Assembly: GCF_963422355.1 (NCBI RefSeq)
Contig: NC_085090.1
Coordinates: forward strand, 3,998,512-4,062,511
Source: Corticium candelabrum
Lineage: Eukaryota > Porifera > Homoscleromorpha > Homosclerophorida > Plakinidae
Direction of reading: 5' to 3'
DNA length: 64,000 nucleotides
Positions 35,643-47,459 of this stretch are shown piece by piece; within the stretch, counting starts at the first letter, position 1, and each line of letters opens with the position of its first letter. The notes beneath the pieces are model-generated. The model worked only from the letters and a program-made list of their open reading frames with translations. It was not told the DNA's origin and ran no database searches. Both the position numbers and the translations under genes were made by a program.

Positions 35643-36703
35643 TTATACAAGAGAACTGGTACCAGGAGGAGAAACAGGAGCAATGGTTGACTGCGCAAAA
35701 GAAGATTTCAATGGCGTCTGTAGTAGTGATCCAGTATGTTTGACTTTTCGCAGTAATACTCTGTGCATAAGCTGTGAAATGTGTGGGTAAGTCTTGTGCT
35801 GCTTGACCTTTGTAACGGTCTACTGTTGTGAGTTTTTATTGTATTTTCTGTGAAATCTTCTCTCACTAGACATTTTTGGTTGTGCATGTTGTCTGTCCAC
35901 ATGAACATTGTGATCCAGGGCAGCAAGCAAACAGCGAGCTTTGAATGCATCAAAACTGTCATCAACAAATGAGAAAACATTGCCACGGTAAACTCATTGA
36001 TACAAAGTAACAAAATAACCCAAATGCTGTTCGTTTAGGGGCATACTTCCAGATTACACTTTGATAGTTCTCAAATGCACCTGTATGCCTAGAATCAAAC
36101 ATGCATCATGACCATTGGACTAGAATGAATCTCAATTGAGAACTAATACCTAGATCGTGCATAATATGCCATTGATCTCATCCACTTTGCATCAAGAACA
36201 ATCTTCCTGAGAAATTTCATTGCTTGAGAATCTAATCCGAGAGGTGTCTTTGCAGTGACATTGATATCAGCTTCTGTCAATTCACTGTGGTGGCATCTAC
36301 TAGTGGCCCAGGTATGCTCACCAGAGACGTGATGCAGCACATTTATCCAGATGGCCTGCAATGAAAAATTGCATATCTCAGAATGAAGAGTCTGTGACTT
36401 TCTAGTCCTTACATATACTGCTCTTGTTGATTAATAATTAATTTATGAAATAGTAGGTTTTTTCCACCTACTGTGTGATATAACATCTCCTTTTGCTAGC
36501 AAACACAAGACAACTACACTGGAGCAGTGTTGACATTGATTCATGCCCTAGTTTGATATGAGTTTGGGTATTGCTGGTGCTAAGTGATGTCTTCTTCTGT
36601 TTTATTCTAATGTGTAAAAAAGATGAACAAAATTTTGATTTGCAAGATCAAAATTGGGGAACTGCTATCAAATCTGGAACTACTTCTCATGACATATTGA
36701 TAG

Positions 36704-36771
<68 letters not shown>

Positions 36772-39230
36772 ACCAAAAGAGCACCTTCAATTTCTGGACG
36801 TCTCCCTGTGCCTGTGTACAAGACCACCAGAAATGGTTATGGTTGACTATGGACCTTTTCCATGGTCTTAATTCTGCAAGCTCCTTTTTTTTTGATGCCT
36901 GGAAAAGAAACAAGCTATTGAACTGATTTTGAAATAAAATTCGTTGTAACAAAAGCCTAAAAACCTCAGACAACGCTTTTGCTAGCTTCTTGGCTTTATG
37001 CCAGACATCTAGGGAATATAAGATCTCTTTATATTCAGCATCTCGTGCTACACAGTATAGTAGAAGACAAGAAGATAGAGTCGTACCACCTGTGAGTTAG
37101 CTGAAAAGGTTATGCTCATTATTGCTTTTACACTTGTGGATGCATCTGTGACAAGTTCTACTACGTTGATCCTGAGTCGGACAGATGTCATTCCTCGCTG
37201 AAGACCAAGTTTTTCTATCGTCATGCTCTCTAAGTCTACATCTCGTTTGTCAACAATTTGTACATCAATGACTTCGTGGCTCTCGCAATCCATTAACGAG
37301 TAGACACAGTACTTTGCTGAGAAACCTGGTGAGTTGTTCCTCCCATCACCAGCTAGGACAACAGGGCAGTTTGTAATGTCAGCAAGATTTGTCTCCCTGG
37401 TCTCCGAGCAAAGTTCAAAAACTGAGGGACAAATGTAGAGTCTTTGAATTCGATAGAATGTTGATTGTGACTGGTACTTCAACCCCAAGAAACGGCACAT
37501 GAGCTCAATCTTTGCAAACTGGTTGCCAGAGAGAACTATTGAGGAAGCAAAAAGCAGGTCGTTGGTGAAGAAGGGATATGACTTTCTTTCCTTGCAACGC
37601 TTAAAGCTACTCCATGAGCCTTCATGACGATTTCTGCAATGCCATTGTAAACAAAGTGTGCCACCAACATACGTTTGCTTCACTGATATATTCTCTTGAC
37701 AGAAGGGATGCCTGCATGATGTCCCAAGCTGCAAGATGTTGTCTGCATCACACACCACTCGAGCACATGTAGTCGTCTCTTCCAAATCATCCTCCCAGAC
37801 GGTCCTTTGTGCTGGTATGGAGCTGCCATGAGCACAAAAGTTGATGACTTGAAGCACTGGATGTGGTCGTGTGTAATGGATTGGAACCTATAAAACATCC
37901 TGATAATACACATGTGAGTTAATAAATTTCTACCCTCTCAACCTCAGTTTTATTTTGAGAAGGAATTAGTCCTGCTGAAGAATTTATGTCTGAGTTTTCT
38001 GGCAGAATAGATGTATTCAAGAAACTTGCATCAAGTTCATAATCCAAGCAAAGGTTTTCATCTATCAGTTCAGGTAAGGAATCACTGCAACTGGATAACA
38101 GACAAACGTACCCCTATTCATGACCAAGCAAATTTGTAAATGAATGAAGAAATCTAGGTACCGTACGTTTCTAAATGATGGTCAATTTCAGATGTGTCAT
38201 CTGATTCACCTTGAATTGCCAGTAATCGCTGTATTCTGCAAGCAGAATGTATGCAGAGAAAGTAATGAAACCATGAAAATGGCTTCCAATGAAGGATTTA
38301 CTCAGATTGGTTGTGGATTTCTTCATCATCTTCTTCTGACCTACTCAAACAGAATCTAGAATCAGAGTACATGACAGCGCAGACAAGCATTCTACCCTGA
38401 TGTTGATGAACTGACATCCGAGTGCTGCCACACACCTACGGACGCTTTTTCTTCACTGCTACCTTGACTGCTGCTTGTAATATTTACAGGTGTGCACCCA
38501 TCCTCGACCCCTGACAAGGAATCTTTACTAACCATTTACAGAGAGTATATAAATTATGTAGAATTTACAAAACAACTTTATCAAAACAATCGAGCAGTAA
38601 TCTTCAAAATATATGAGCTATTGCCTCGATCACTAATACAATATCGTGGGCAAGAACGTAAATTGTCATCTAAAATATATTTTACCATTTCTGACTGATA
38701 GGACTCAGACGTGTGGCAAACCGTTGTCTTCCTTGTCTCACCTGATTGGGTGTAGAGCAGAGATTTAGTACACCTGTGACACATGTACATTGCAAGGAGA
38801 GAAGTTCCAGTAGGCTGTACATGTCCAATCAACACACAATGCAGTCTAGTGTTGTTTACCTTCATACTCTCTTGAATCATCAGTTCTTATTCGCTTAGAT
38901 GGTAAGGAGTCTTCAGATTCAGTGCTTCGTGTCTTTGGCAACTAAATTCATACGGAACGAGGGTGCACACATGCACACAGAATTACATAATACTACAGTG
39001 ATTAATTCACATGCAACAATCTCTCACCTGCAGGACTCAATGAATACCAGAAGTAAACCAGCAAGCTCTCCAAAAGACGACAGCTGTCACTGAACCTTTA
39101 ATCGCCAAAGCCTACTATAGATGTCTTGCGACAGTTTAATAGTCTTCATAACACTTGTTGTGCACTTGCGGCGACGTCCTGCCCCTTGACGTGCACCTCC
39201 ATGGCTTCTCTTCTGAGATACCGAAGTCAT
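35643..39230 (-). CDS. DDE-type transposase, Kolobok-like, multi-exon with two stops
   Basis: ATG at 39230 begins MTSVSQKRSHGGARQGAGRR, a start seen in related transposon proteins. Exons by frame: 39028-39230, 38860-38924 (NLS-like PSKRIRTDD), several short acidic exons to about 37935, about 37090-37891, about 36970-37045, 36785-36898, 36150-36355, 36020-36088 and 35643-35955. The large exon holds CPVVLAGDGRNNSPGFSAKY (first Asp) and ELVTDAST (second Asp). Later exons read LDVWHKAKKLAK, WKRSIVNHNHFWW, VLHHVSGEHTW, KYAPKRTAF and ARCLLAALDHNVHVDR, joined in frame across introns of about 61-67 bases. Two nonsense codons stand in otherwise open sequence: TGA at 39087-39089 and TAG at 35820-35822. 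The downstream frame stays open to TAA at 35643. Confidence 0.7.
36709..36765. repeat. (AC)n microsatellite
   Basis: About 27 uninterrupted AC units inside an intron of the transposase gene. Apparent open frames over it are artefacts of the repeat. Confidence 0.97.
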
Positions 39231-39603
39231 ATCGGTGACAACTTCCCGGAATCTTGTCCATCACGTGCGGCTTGCAAAGGGCCCGTTTTCGCCGTAGAAA
39301 GTAACCGTTCGAAGTCGAAAACAAACGCTATACTTGCTCTATATTTACAAAACTTATACGACGTATCAAATGCATGCGCAATGACCTAGTCAAGTACGAC
39401 GATATCGGCTGTCAGGCACTCAAAGCACGACAAAAGTCGATCTATTGCCAAAACGTGGCAGATAACGCAATATAACTACAGGTAAAATCGCACTTGCCAA
39501 CGATTCCTCGTTTTGGAGAACTTGAAAAATTTCTATCTAAATTCAAGTTTGCGGGGGCGTTTAGACGCTAGGTATCCGAGGATAAAATCTTGACAGTGTC
39601 GCT

Positions 39604-39607
39604 TTAA
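39604..39607. repeat. TTAA target-site duplication, right
   Basis: TTAA immediately after the right terminal repeat; pairs with 34252-34255. Confidence 0.85.
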
Positions 39608-41640
39608 AATTCGTTGTGTATCTGTTTCATTCAAACTACTTGTGCGATAATTCGAATGCTAGTATTGTAGCAAGTTAACAAAATTAGCTGAACTATTTGG
39701 TCGTGCTCGCGTCGGGGTTTATCATGCTCGCCATTCACGTCTTTTAACACACTTCATTTCTAAGCATTCATACTCATGTGTACATCTAACTTCAGTTATA
39801 TTACTGCTGGCAAAAGCTAGTAATTGACTTAGTAAAACGTCCAAGTTTGGCCACAACCACCGCTAAGGCACCTTGATTATCTATAAATTTTAATGGTTTA
39901 ACATATAAATCTAGTCATAATGTAACACGAAATTTGTCTTCAGAAGAGAGTCACCAAAATTCAGTTAAATATGTGTACAGAGTACCATATCCCACACCCA
40001 CACATTGCTCAATATCAGCTTACCGCGATCGAATCGTTAAGTTAATTTTAGAAAGTTTATAAGGTTTCCTGCTTCTAAATTTATAATTTTTTACGTTATA
40101 TCCTACGTTCATTAGAGAATTGTGATGTACGAAAAGGTTGCTCAACTCACAGTATTATTCTATTAATAGTATATTGCATTCTCCTACCGCAAAATCTTCA
40201 CCTGATAAGACTTCCATCACTAGGCAATGAGTAATCTGCCTTTACCCTGCACTTGTAACTGTCCAGAGTGTGAATCAGGCGTCTTCAGCCTAACAGCATT
40301 GTCTTACCCTTGAGAAGCCGTACTTAAGAAATGTCTTCCTACGCGTCTCTACACAGGCAAAGTCTCTCACAAGATGCACGTAATGGTAAGTACTAAACTT
40401 ACTTATAAAGCCTAGTCAACGGCAAGATGATCTACTGCTCAGAAGCAGATCCGAAACGTGCGCTTTGTGTACGGCGAGATCGGCGAAAGGCACGTGTTAC
40501 CCTCGAGATCATAAAGGGAACACTGAACGTTTGCGAAGAGCTTAACGTTAATGCTATTTAATTAAATGTCATGTTACGTTACGTTAGGGTACGTACATCG
40601 CCCTATGTTGACAAAATACGTTACATGCTTCGTGTGAATCAGGCTTAAGATAATTTAGAATACGTCACGTGACCTTTACAAAGGCTGACTTGTCAATAAT
40701 GGGTCTTCACATGATAGACACCTGTCAGCTGTGATAGAGACCTGTAGCTTGATAAGAACGTACTCAAGAGCAACTACACCAACAACTGCTTCAATGGCAG
40801 CTATAAGATCTAATCAGAATAACACTACATATATATTTATGTAATCCCAATTTTCACTGGAACACTCTACAAAACTCAACTAGAATATGAAGTTGCATGC
40901 CATATACCAATTTCTAACCGACAATAGCTTCAGGTATATGCTTATGCAGACATTTGGTGCAGGATTTCAAGGTCAGCCTCATGAGATACGTGTTACAACT
41001 GGCAATCATGAGCGACGTTTGCATGCAAAGCAGCCAGACACTTGTAAATACTTAGCCCTATAGATAGACGCATGCATGTTACTCCAACGTGCCAGACACG
41101 CCTGACACAAAGAGACATACTGGGAAAGGCAGAAGAGGTTTAAAAAGACTGCCTTGAGTCTAAATGGTGTAGAGTCAACCCCTTCATGGATCCCCAGGAT
41201 TCCCTTGGCTAGATACGGATCGCTGAACTACCATGGCTGACAAGTGGGTCAGACTACCATTAGTGTGAAACTGGTTATTGCCGCTCTTGAGTAGAAAATG
41301 TGACTCTAAACATGAACAGACCTTGCAGCTACAAGAATATAAACAGGTGTCAAACTACATTCTCGCTACGCAGCCTAACGTCATCAGTTTGATTATGATC
41401 ATACGCATACAGCTCGAATGACACAGCTAAATAAAGACGCAATCCATTCGCAATAGCAGTTGCTCATGCTTTGAGATTTTTGCCGTATTCGTCCTATGCA
41501 TGAAATTCTAGCAGAAACCGCCATTGCGAAATGTCACCGGGAACGGATGGATGACACAAGGTAAAATACGATGGGCACTTGTGTGTTCCTAAAATTGTAA
41601 CGAACTTTGATGCTCAATAGTTCCCTTCTATCTAGAAAAA
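39608..41640. other. No recognised gene
   Basis: AT-rich. A short plus-strand frame near 40229-40310 encodes a cysteine pair motif (CTCNCPEC) but is too short to support a gene. GTTACGTTACGTTAGGGTACGT near 40573 is a small simple repeat. Confidence 0.4.
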
Positions 41641-41654
41641 AGTACGAGGCGGAC

Positions 41655-41700
41655 CCGTTTCCGGTCACGCTACCCATGGCCACGCCTCCAAGTATAAATG
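41655..41700 (-). repeat. Possible fragment of mariner subterminal sequence
   Basis: TCACGCTACCC..GCCACGCCTCCAAG..TAAATG matches, with a few differences, the reverse complement of 50915-50950 just inside the left end of the mariner element. It contains TATAAAT (41693), which might also serve as a core promoter for the gene starting at 41991. Confidence 0.35.
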
Positions 41701-41990
41701 AGACGCAGAGTGAAGGTCAAATCCTGTCGTATCTGTTCCTTATAATTTCCTCTCATTGGTTCTAAAAAATGTTAGCTGTGTCTTTACATCATACCCTATA
41801 ACAAGACAATTGACTCTCGTTAGTTCCTCTTACTTGAGAACAATTGTACCTATGTCTCATTTCTAGGACCGAAAACCGCACAATTCGCAGAGGATTGCAA
41901 CAATAAACTGTGAAAATATCAGGTTATGTCAATGCGCCTAATATAAAAGATGGCTTATAATCCATCGTCAGCAACATTACTAGATACAAT

Positions 41991-42756
41991 ATGGCTAGTT
42001 CTCTAGTGACTGTTTGGCTTCTTTGTCTTATATCATTCGGGTAGTGTCTGTCAAAATCCACGATGCTGAAAGTCAAGATGAATGGTCTGATGAAAGTATT
42101 GCAATTTCCTCGTGTCCAGTAACTCAAAAGAAATTCCACGTAGCTGTCATCACGCCCTACAGCTTGGCAACTCTCACAGTGGGATTTATGAGGTCGACCC
42201 ACGTGATGGCCTTGGGTCACTCAAAGTTTACTGTGACATTAAAACAGACGGTGGAGGATGGACTGTATTTCAAAGGAGAAGGGATGGATTACAAATTTTT
42301 TATTGCACTTTGCTTGAGTATCAACACAAGGATTTGGAGAAGTGAATGGTGAACTCTGGCTTGGAATTAATGCAATTCATCGACTTACAGTTGATGTTAG
42401 TCTCAGAAATGATATGATGGCGGCAGACAACAGCAAAGCGTACGCAAAGTACGACGAATTTAGTATTGCAAATGCAAAATCCAAGAATGTTATCTACTTT
42501 GGACGATACAGTGGGACAGCATGTGACGCACTAAAAGTTTACAAAGTAATGAAATTTTCTACTCATGACCAAGACAACGACACGCACAGAAAAAACTGTG
42601 CTGTTGAATTTGGAGGAGCTTGGTGGTATGTCAACTGTTATGACAGTAACTTGAATGGCGAATACACATGCGGCAGATCAGGACAGCACCTCGTTGTCTG
42701 GGAACATTTTCAGGGAACAAAAACCTTTACAGAAAGTGGAAATGAAACTGAAATGA
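41991..42756 (+). pseudogene. Secreted fibrinogen-related (FReD) protein, two frameshifts
   Basis: ATG at 41991 starts a signal peptide (MASSLVTVWLLCLISFG). A GTAGTG donor and CCAG acceptor (intron about 42042-42110) join it in frame to a fibrinogen C-terminal domain: SCHHALQLG, GIYEVDPRD, VYCDIKTDGGGWTVFQRR, GELWLGINAIHRL, FSTHDQDNDTH, GAWWYVNCYDSNLNG and a C-terminal KVEMKLK before TGA 42754-42756. These proteins are extracellular lectin-like factors, often in immunity. Two single-base shifts break the frame: near 42330 (before GFGEVNGE) and near 42738 (before KVEMKLK). The domain is otherwise well kept, suggesting recent loss, unless these are sequencing errors. Confidence 0.75.
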
Positions 42757-45700
42757 TACAAGACAGACTTCATTTACATTTTCGATTTTTGCATGCATTG
42801 TTTGCTGATTGGAGAATCTTTGGAATTAAAAAAACTCTATTTCAGTTCTTACTTGTTACTTCATTGCTTACAATAATAGAAGTAGTAGAATTGCTTTGCA
42901 AAAATGGCTAAGAACAAAGTAGAGTGTGCAATAAAAGTCTTGTAATTAGGTTCAAAGATTCCAGATAACAATTAATTACGAATTGGATTTAATTAACAAA
43001 TCGACATAAGCGTTTGCTGTGCCTCTGACAAGTAAACAACTAAGTATCAAAAAATTATTTTGTAATTATTTTTTAATTAATAGGTTAGTGCATCACTTTG
43101 TTTTTTCTTATCCTGATGCTACTGCAAAAAACAGTACACGTAGGCCAGTGTTAAGACTTCTAAATCATGTAATAAAATAGAAGTTGCGATAAGTATAAAT
43201 AATTATAGACGATTTCATTCTATAAGAATTGGAATATTTAGGCTAATCCTACATCGTTTCGCACGTTTGAGTCAATATACTTAGAAATCAGAGAAAATTT
43301 TATGTTTCTTGATCATTGCACACAAAGAGCTAGCTGCCAAATAAACTGAGGAGATAAAACAGGCTATTCAGTGGCGTAAACATCTAAAGGAAAACTTTCA
43401 ATTGACATAACTAACGTCTTAATTCGTCTTGCAGAAACTCGATGAAAGAGACTGACCGACATGTGATCCCGAATGTAGAAGCATCTGTTTCTCAAATTTC
43501 ACGTTCTGCCGTAGCAACTGAACTATGAGTACTAACATTACCCCGTAATTCTATTAGCCAGTGGCAATGACTATAACATGAGGCAAAAAGAACGCCTCCG
43601 ATTTGAGACCGTACACAGTTGACAAGACAAAAGCAACAGTTTGGCGAAAGAAAGCCATATAATGAGCATATCGAAGGAGATTACTCGCATCTTAATAGTT
43701 GATGCAGAAAAAAGGAGATGGCAAGCACTGACCTTGATATAATACTCTGTGACAGAGTATTGGTGCGATTAGTTTTCATTTTCCACAACAGCTACGTTAC
43801 GACGGATGATGACGTGACCCGCTCTACGAAGTTGCTATCTAGTAGGACTATAACGGTAGCGTAGCAGCTATGTCTGACTGCAGCTATTTAGCAGCAACCG
43901 GGTGACCGAGATTAGAAAATAACCGAGACTATGATCCAAGACTCCATAACACGTTAGACAAAAGACGTCATTAGTCTCGCGTATCCAAAACATTTTCGCC
44001 TATATGTTTATGTGCAATGCAATAACAGTATATGGGAGTTTGGATAAGCACAGGTTAGATAATTAATGGTCGAGCAAAAGCAATATTGCTGAAGTAGGAG
44101 GCTTTTTGTTTCTAGAGAAAACTGTTGTATTACTCTGTTCCCTTTGTATATTTCGCCAAACTGTCAATTCATAGGTCTTGCAGGGACAGTCGCTACAGCG
44201 CGCTAATTCTGAAAAGTATAATATTTGACGTTTTGTATTGGACTGGAGACCGCTATATCGCATAGAAAAAAACCAGACTACGCAAACCTGCCGACTGAGA
44301 GCTTGCATAACACTTGCTATCTGGAGCTATTTAGTCCGGTAGACCTTACACTTGCAAGTGTTTGGATAGCAGTTGTTCTAACTAAATATCTCATACAATT
44401 AATTAACTGAATACACTAAGAAACGCCTTTTTTGCACTAAATGCAAATTCATTTTTAGTTACATGGACATGTGACTTCCAAAATCGACTTCGTGGTTTCC
44501 AAAATTATGGCATGATTAAAGCGCATTTCCAAAAGTTAAGCATTTAGTTAATATAACCAGGCGTACCAACGCTGTAGCTAAACAGCTCCAGTTTCGCCTA
44601 GCTAGACAATCTCCACCTACTTCTTCCCTGAGAGAAATATAAGATATATTAAATCGTGATGCTTTCGACGTACTTTCAACTTTTGCGTGTAGCTATCACA
44701 AAATATCTGTGCCGTTGCTTCTGGAAAAGTATGTCCCATCACTTTTGTGTAATGGCGCGATGCCCATGGTGGTTCATTTTGTCCTGCACAACTTCCCATG
44801 TCAGCTCGCTCCTTGCTGCAGTAGCAGTGTTAATGATTCTTACTATGGCTCTGTCCTTTTTTATTCTCTCGTTCTTCCGTTGCTTCCACTTCTCCGTAGT
44901 CAACTGCTATGTCGCTGGAGGATAGACTGCCAGTGGCAGCAAACGGTGGCACCAACATTTCCCTGCCTTTGGAGATTTGCGCTTGAAATAGTTCATGATT
45001 TCTTCAGAGGACAACATTCTTAAATGACAGAGTCATGAGATGGACGCAGTTCTGCAAAATAAATAATTTACGATTAAGGTGCTAAATAGCAGAGAGAATA
45101 GAGGAGCCGACTTCTTGAGTTTTATAATGTATATTATGCTTCGTATAATTTGTTGGACAAAATTGCTTTGCAATTTCTACCCAAGAAAGGCATCATTCAC
45201 AAATCATTCGAGATGGATGGGACTATTGACTAACGAATAGACGGGTGTACTGACTTGAGACCAGCACTTGACGGAGAAGCGAGAGACTTAAATGACATAA
45301 AGTCAAGTCTAGGAGAGAGTTAGGAGGCGCTAGAGTTAGAGACGGAAAAGAAGAGACAGGAAGCCGTGATAACTCTATCTAAGGCCGTGTAATTAGTGGT
45401 GTATATTAATTAATGATACAATGTAACGAAGCGCTTCGGTCTTGAGTTAACCTTAAATGTAACTCGTACCTAAAGTCCGTGTCAGCGAAATCTCAGCAAT
45501 GACCATTGATTATCCCGTGTCATAATGTGACCGCAAGAGTTTTCTAATTATTAAAGTATCGGAGTTGCCGTTCTATTGATTGTTGTTGAGAAACAGAAGA
45601 GTTAGTAAATATTTATCATCTCATGTAGTATTCCTACTATTGCTTTAATTAATAATAACTAATGCTCGCTATTGCCAAATGTATCAAAACAGCGGTTACT

Positions 45701-46369
45701 GTAGTATTCAACTGCACCTAGTGGTAAGTACGTGAGATGGTTCAGCCCATACGGGGAAGTATGCTGACACGCGACTCTCTTCCAATACGACTACGACAGT
45801 GAATACAAACGGTAAAAGTTACGTAAACGATGGCAATAGACTAGTTACGCAAAATCGTACAGTGAGCATAAAATGATAAGAATTTATCTAATAACACTTA
45901 ACTAGTGTCCGCGTCCTCGAAGTCTCAGTAACGGCCGCTGTTTATCATCCTAATGTTAATCTATATTTTTTCAGAGCCATCGTCTGGCGCATCGTTGAGC
46001 ATGCGCACGGGTCTTTCTTGTAATCTGCTTCGCAGTCGAAATGCCTCTTTCTGTTGGAACACGCGTTACAAGGCAATAGTGATTACATATACTACCCTTT
46101 CGTAATTTACGCGAAGTTTTACCGTCTCTGGATTTTCAACGCGCATGCCTCAAATTTTGAGCTAGCACGTGATTCCGGATACATGGAAATTTATTTATAA
46201 CACCCCATCATGCGATATTTCTATGACGTAAGACACATATGACGTCGCTTCAAATGCCGACGTTGTCGTTTGCTAGCGATTTCGAATGAATTCCAACACG
46301 CATGTTAGTCACGCCCTCTGCTACCGTTTTTGCTCGCGGATTCGTCAATTACTAATTTCTGATCCGTCT
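42757..46369. other. No recognised gene
   Basis: Open frames such as 44656-45023 (both strands) have no recognisable motif. Otherwise AT-rich intergenic sequence. Confidence 0.4.
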
Positions 46370-46505
46370 TATATACTTTGTATTACAGTACATCCTCCAC
46401 CGTCCTTCTTCATGTCACAGTAGACTTTGAATGGATTGTGGTCATCACGTTGGTCTATTTCATAACCACCACAGCTAGGCCTTGGATGTAATACAAGATT
46501 CAGTT
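46370..46505 (-). pseudogene. Fibrinogen-domain fragment
   Basis: Minus strand encodes the N-terminal part of a FReD: SCGGYEIDQRDD, then FKVYCDMKKDGGGCTV, where the normally invariant Trp is Cys, followed by a stop. It matches the same region of the 41991 gene but is diverged and in the opposite orientation. No further domain parts were found around it. Confidence 0.6.
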
Positions 46506-47459
46506 TGAGTTGTGACTGCCGTTCTATATGATGTCCTTATTGTGACATTAACAGATCAGATGCAAAGCGAATTAGGAAGTAACGAAGAATATGGTCACTA
46601 ATTATATAGAATAGTAACTTCAATACGACCTCTTGCCTGTCTCATAATTGATCTGGTTTGCTATCTGAAAGACAACAATGTTATAACGTTATCGCTTTCT
46701 TCTACTAAAATTTTTTCTAGCACAACTCAATCTAATTACTACAAACGGAAGTGACTGTTCTTAGCTACGCAACAGACTTGTGAGTACCAGAAGCGGATTC
46801 TTCAATCGTCATCTTTGCTGCTGCAGCAGTTCTTTGTAATCATCAAGTGACACACAAAGATATTTTGTGAGAATATAATTTCATGCAGGTACAATGTATG
46901 CTCTCTGTTTTGACTCCCTGATATCGAAGAGGGGAGTCGAATAGTTAGTTCTACGTGAAAAGTAAGAAAACGTCAGTATATCTCGGTCAAGCGATTTTGA
47001 AAATGATCGGTTCCTGAGTAGGTTACATTGTGTAATTTTTAGGCTACTGTTGGTCTAGAGCTATATTGTCACCAATGTGTCTATCTATCTACATCCATTT
47101 AGTACTTCAAACATGGTGTATAATGCAATGTGCCGACTCTAAAGTTTTACAATTAGTTTGCAGTTAACAAGACAGTATTCCTACTTGTCTCTACATTCTT
47201 GATTGCCAGATATACTGATTCTTTATCTTGGATGGGATAATTTATGATTTTATCAACTATGATTGCACACAAACTGCTTTTTAAATTTATTAATAGCAGA
47301 TTTATGCTGGAAACTTATGAAAATTGTGACATTTTGCGAAAGAGAAATCAATCTTTCTCATGAAACATTTCTGAGTCTTATGAGACAGTTATAGTTAGGG
47401 ATAATTGACTCAAGACCTATGTGCTTTGTTACAGACTATTAATAACATACAATACTAAT
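46506..47459. other. No recognised gene
   Basis: AT-rich; no supported frame or repeat. Confidence 0.45.

Larger units (their letters stand above)
34256..39603. mobile_element. Kolobok-like DNA transposon, 5.3 kb, TTAA-flanked
   Basis: Left end AACGACACTGTCAAGATTT and right end, reverse complement AGCGACACTGTCAAGATTT, form a 19-base terminal inverted repeat with one mismatch; both sides abut TTAA. TTAA duplication is characteristic of the Kolobok and piggyBac superfamilies, and the encoded transposase is not piggyBac-like in the parts I can read. The element carries a multi-exon transposase on the minus strand (35643-39230) and two plus-strand ORFs: a CXC-type protein and a P2X7-intracellular-domain protein. 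An (AC)n tract sits in a transposase intron. The ends are intact, but the transposase has two in-frame stops, so this copy is probably not autonomous. Confidence 0.8.

Noticed and set aside
36571..36973. Open frames over the AC tract on both strands
   Set aside because: Produced by the dinucleotide repeat; the real coding on the minus strand is the exon 36785-36898.
34256..39603. piggyBac assignment from the TTAA duplication
   Set aside because: The transposase reads AGDGRNNSPG, VTDAST, HHVSGEHTW and ALDHN, unlike piggyBac; Kolobok-like is a better fit, though still to be tested by profile search.
40229..40314. Short cysteine-rich frame (CTCNCPEC)
   Set aside because: Fewer than 30 codons with no flanking exon or domain support.
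44656..45023. Overlapping frames of 89 and 104 codons, and a basic minus-strand stretch
   Set aside because: No recognisable motif, no clear splice context and frames on both strands; likely chance.
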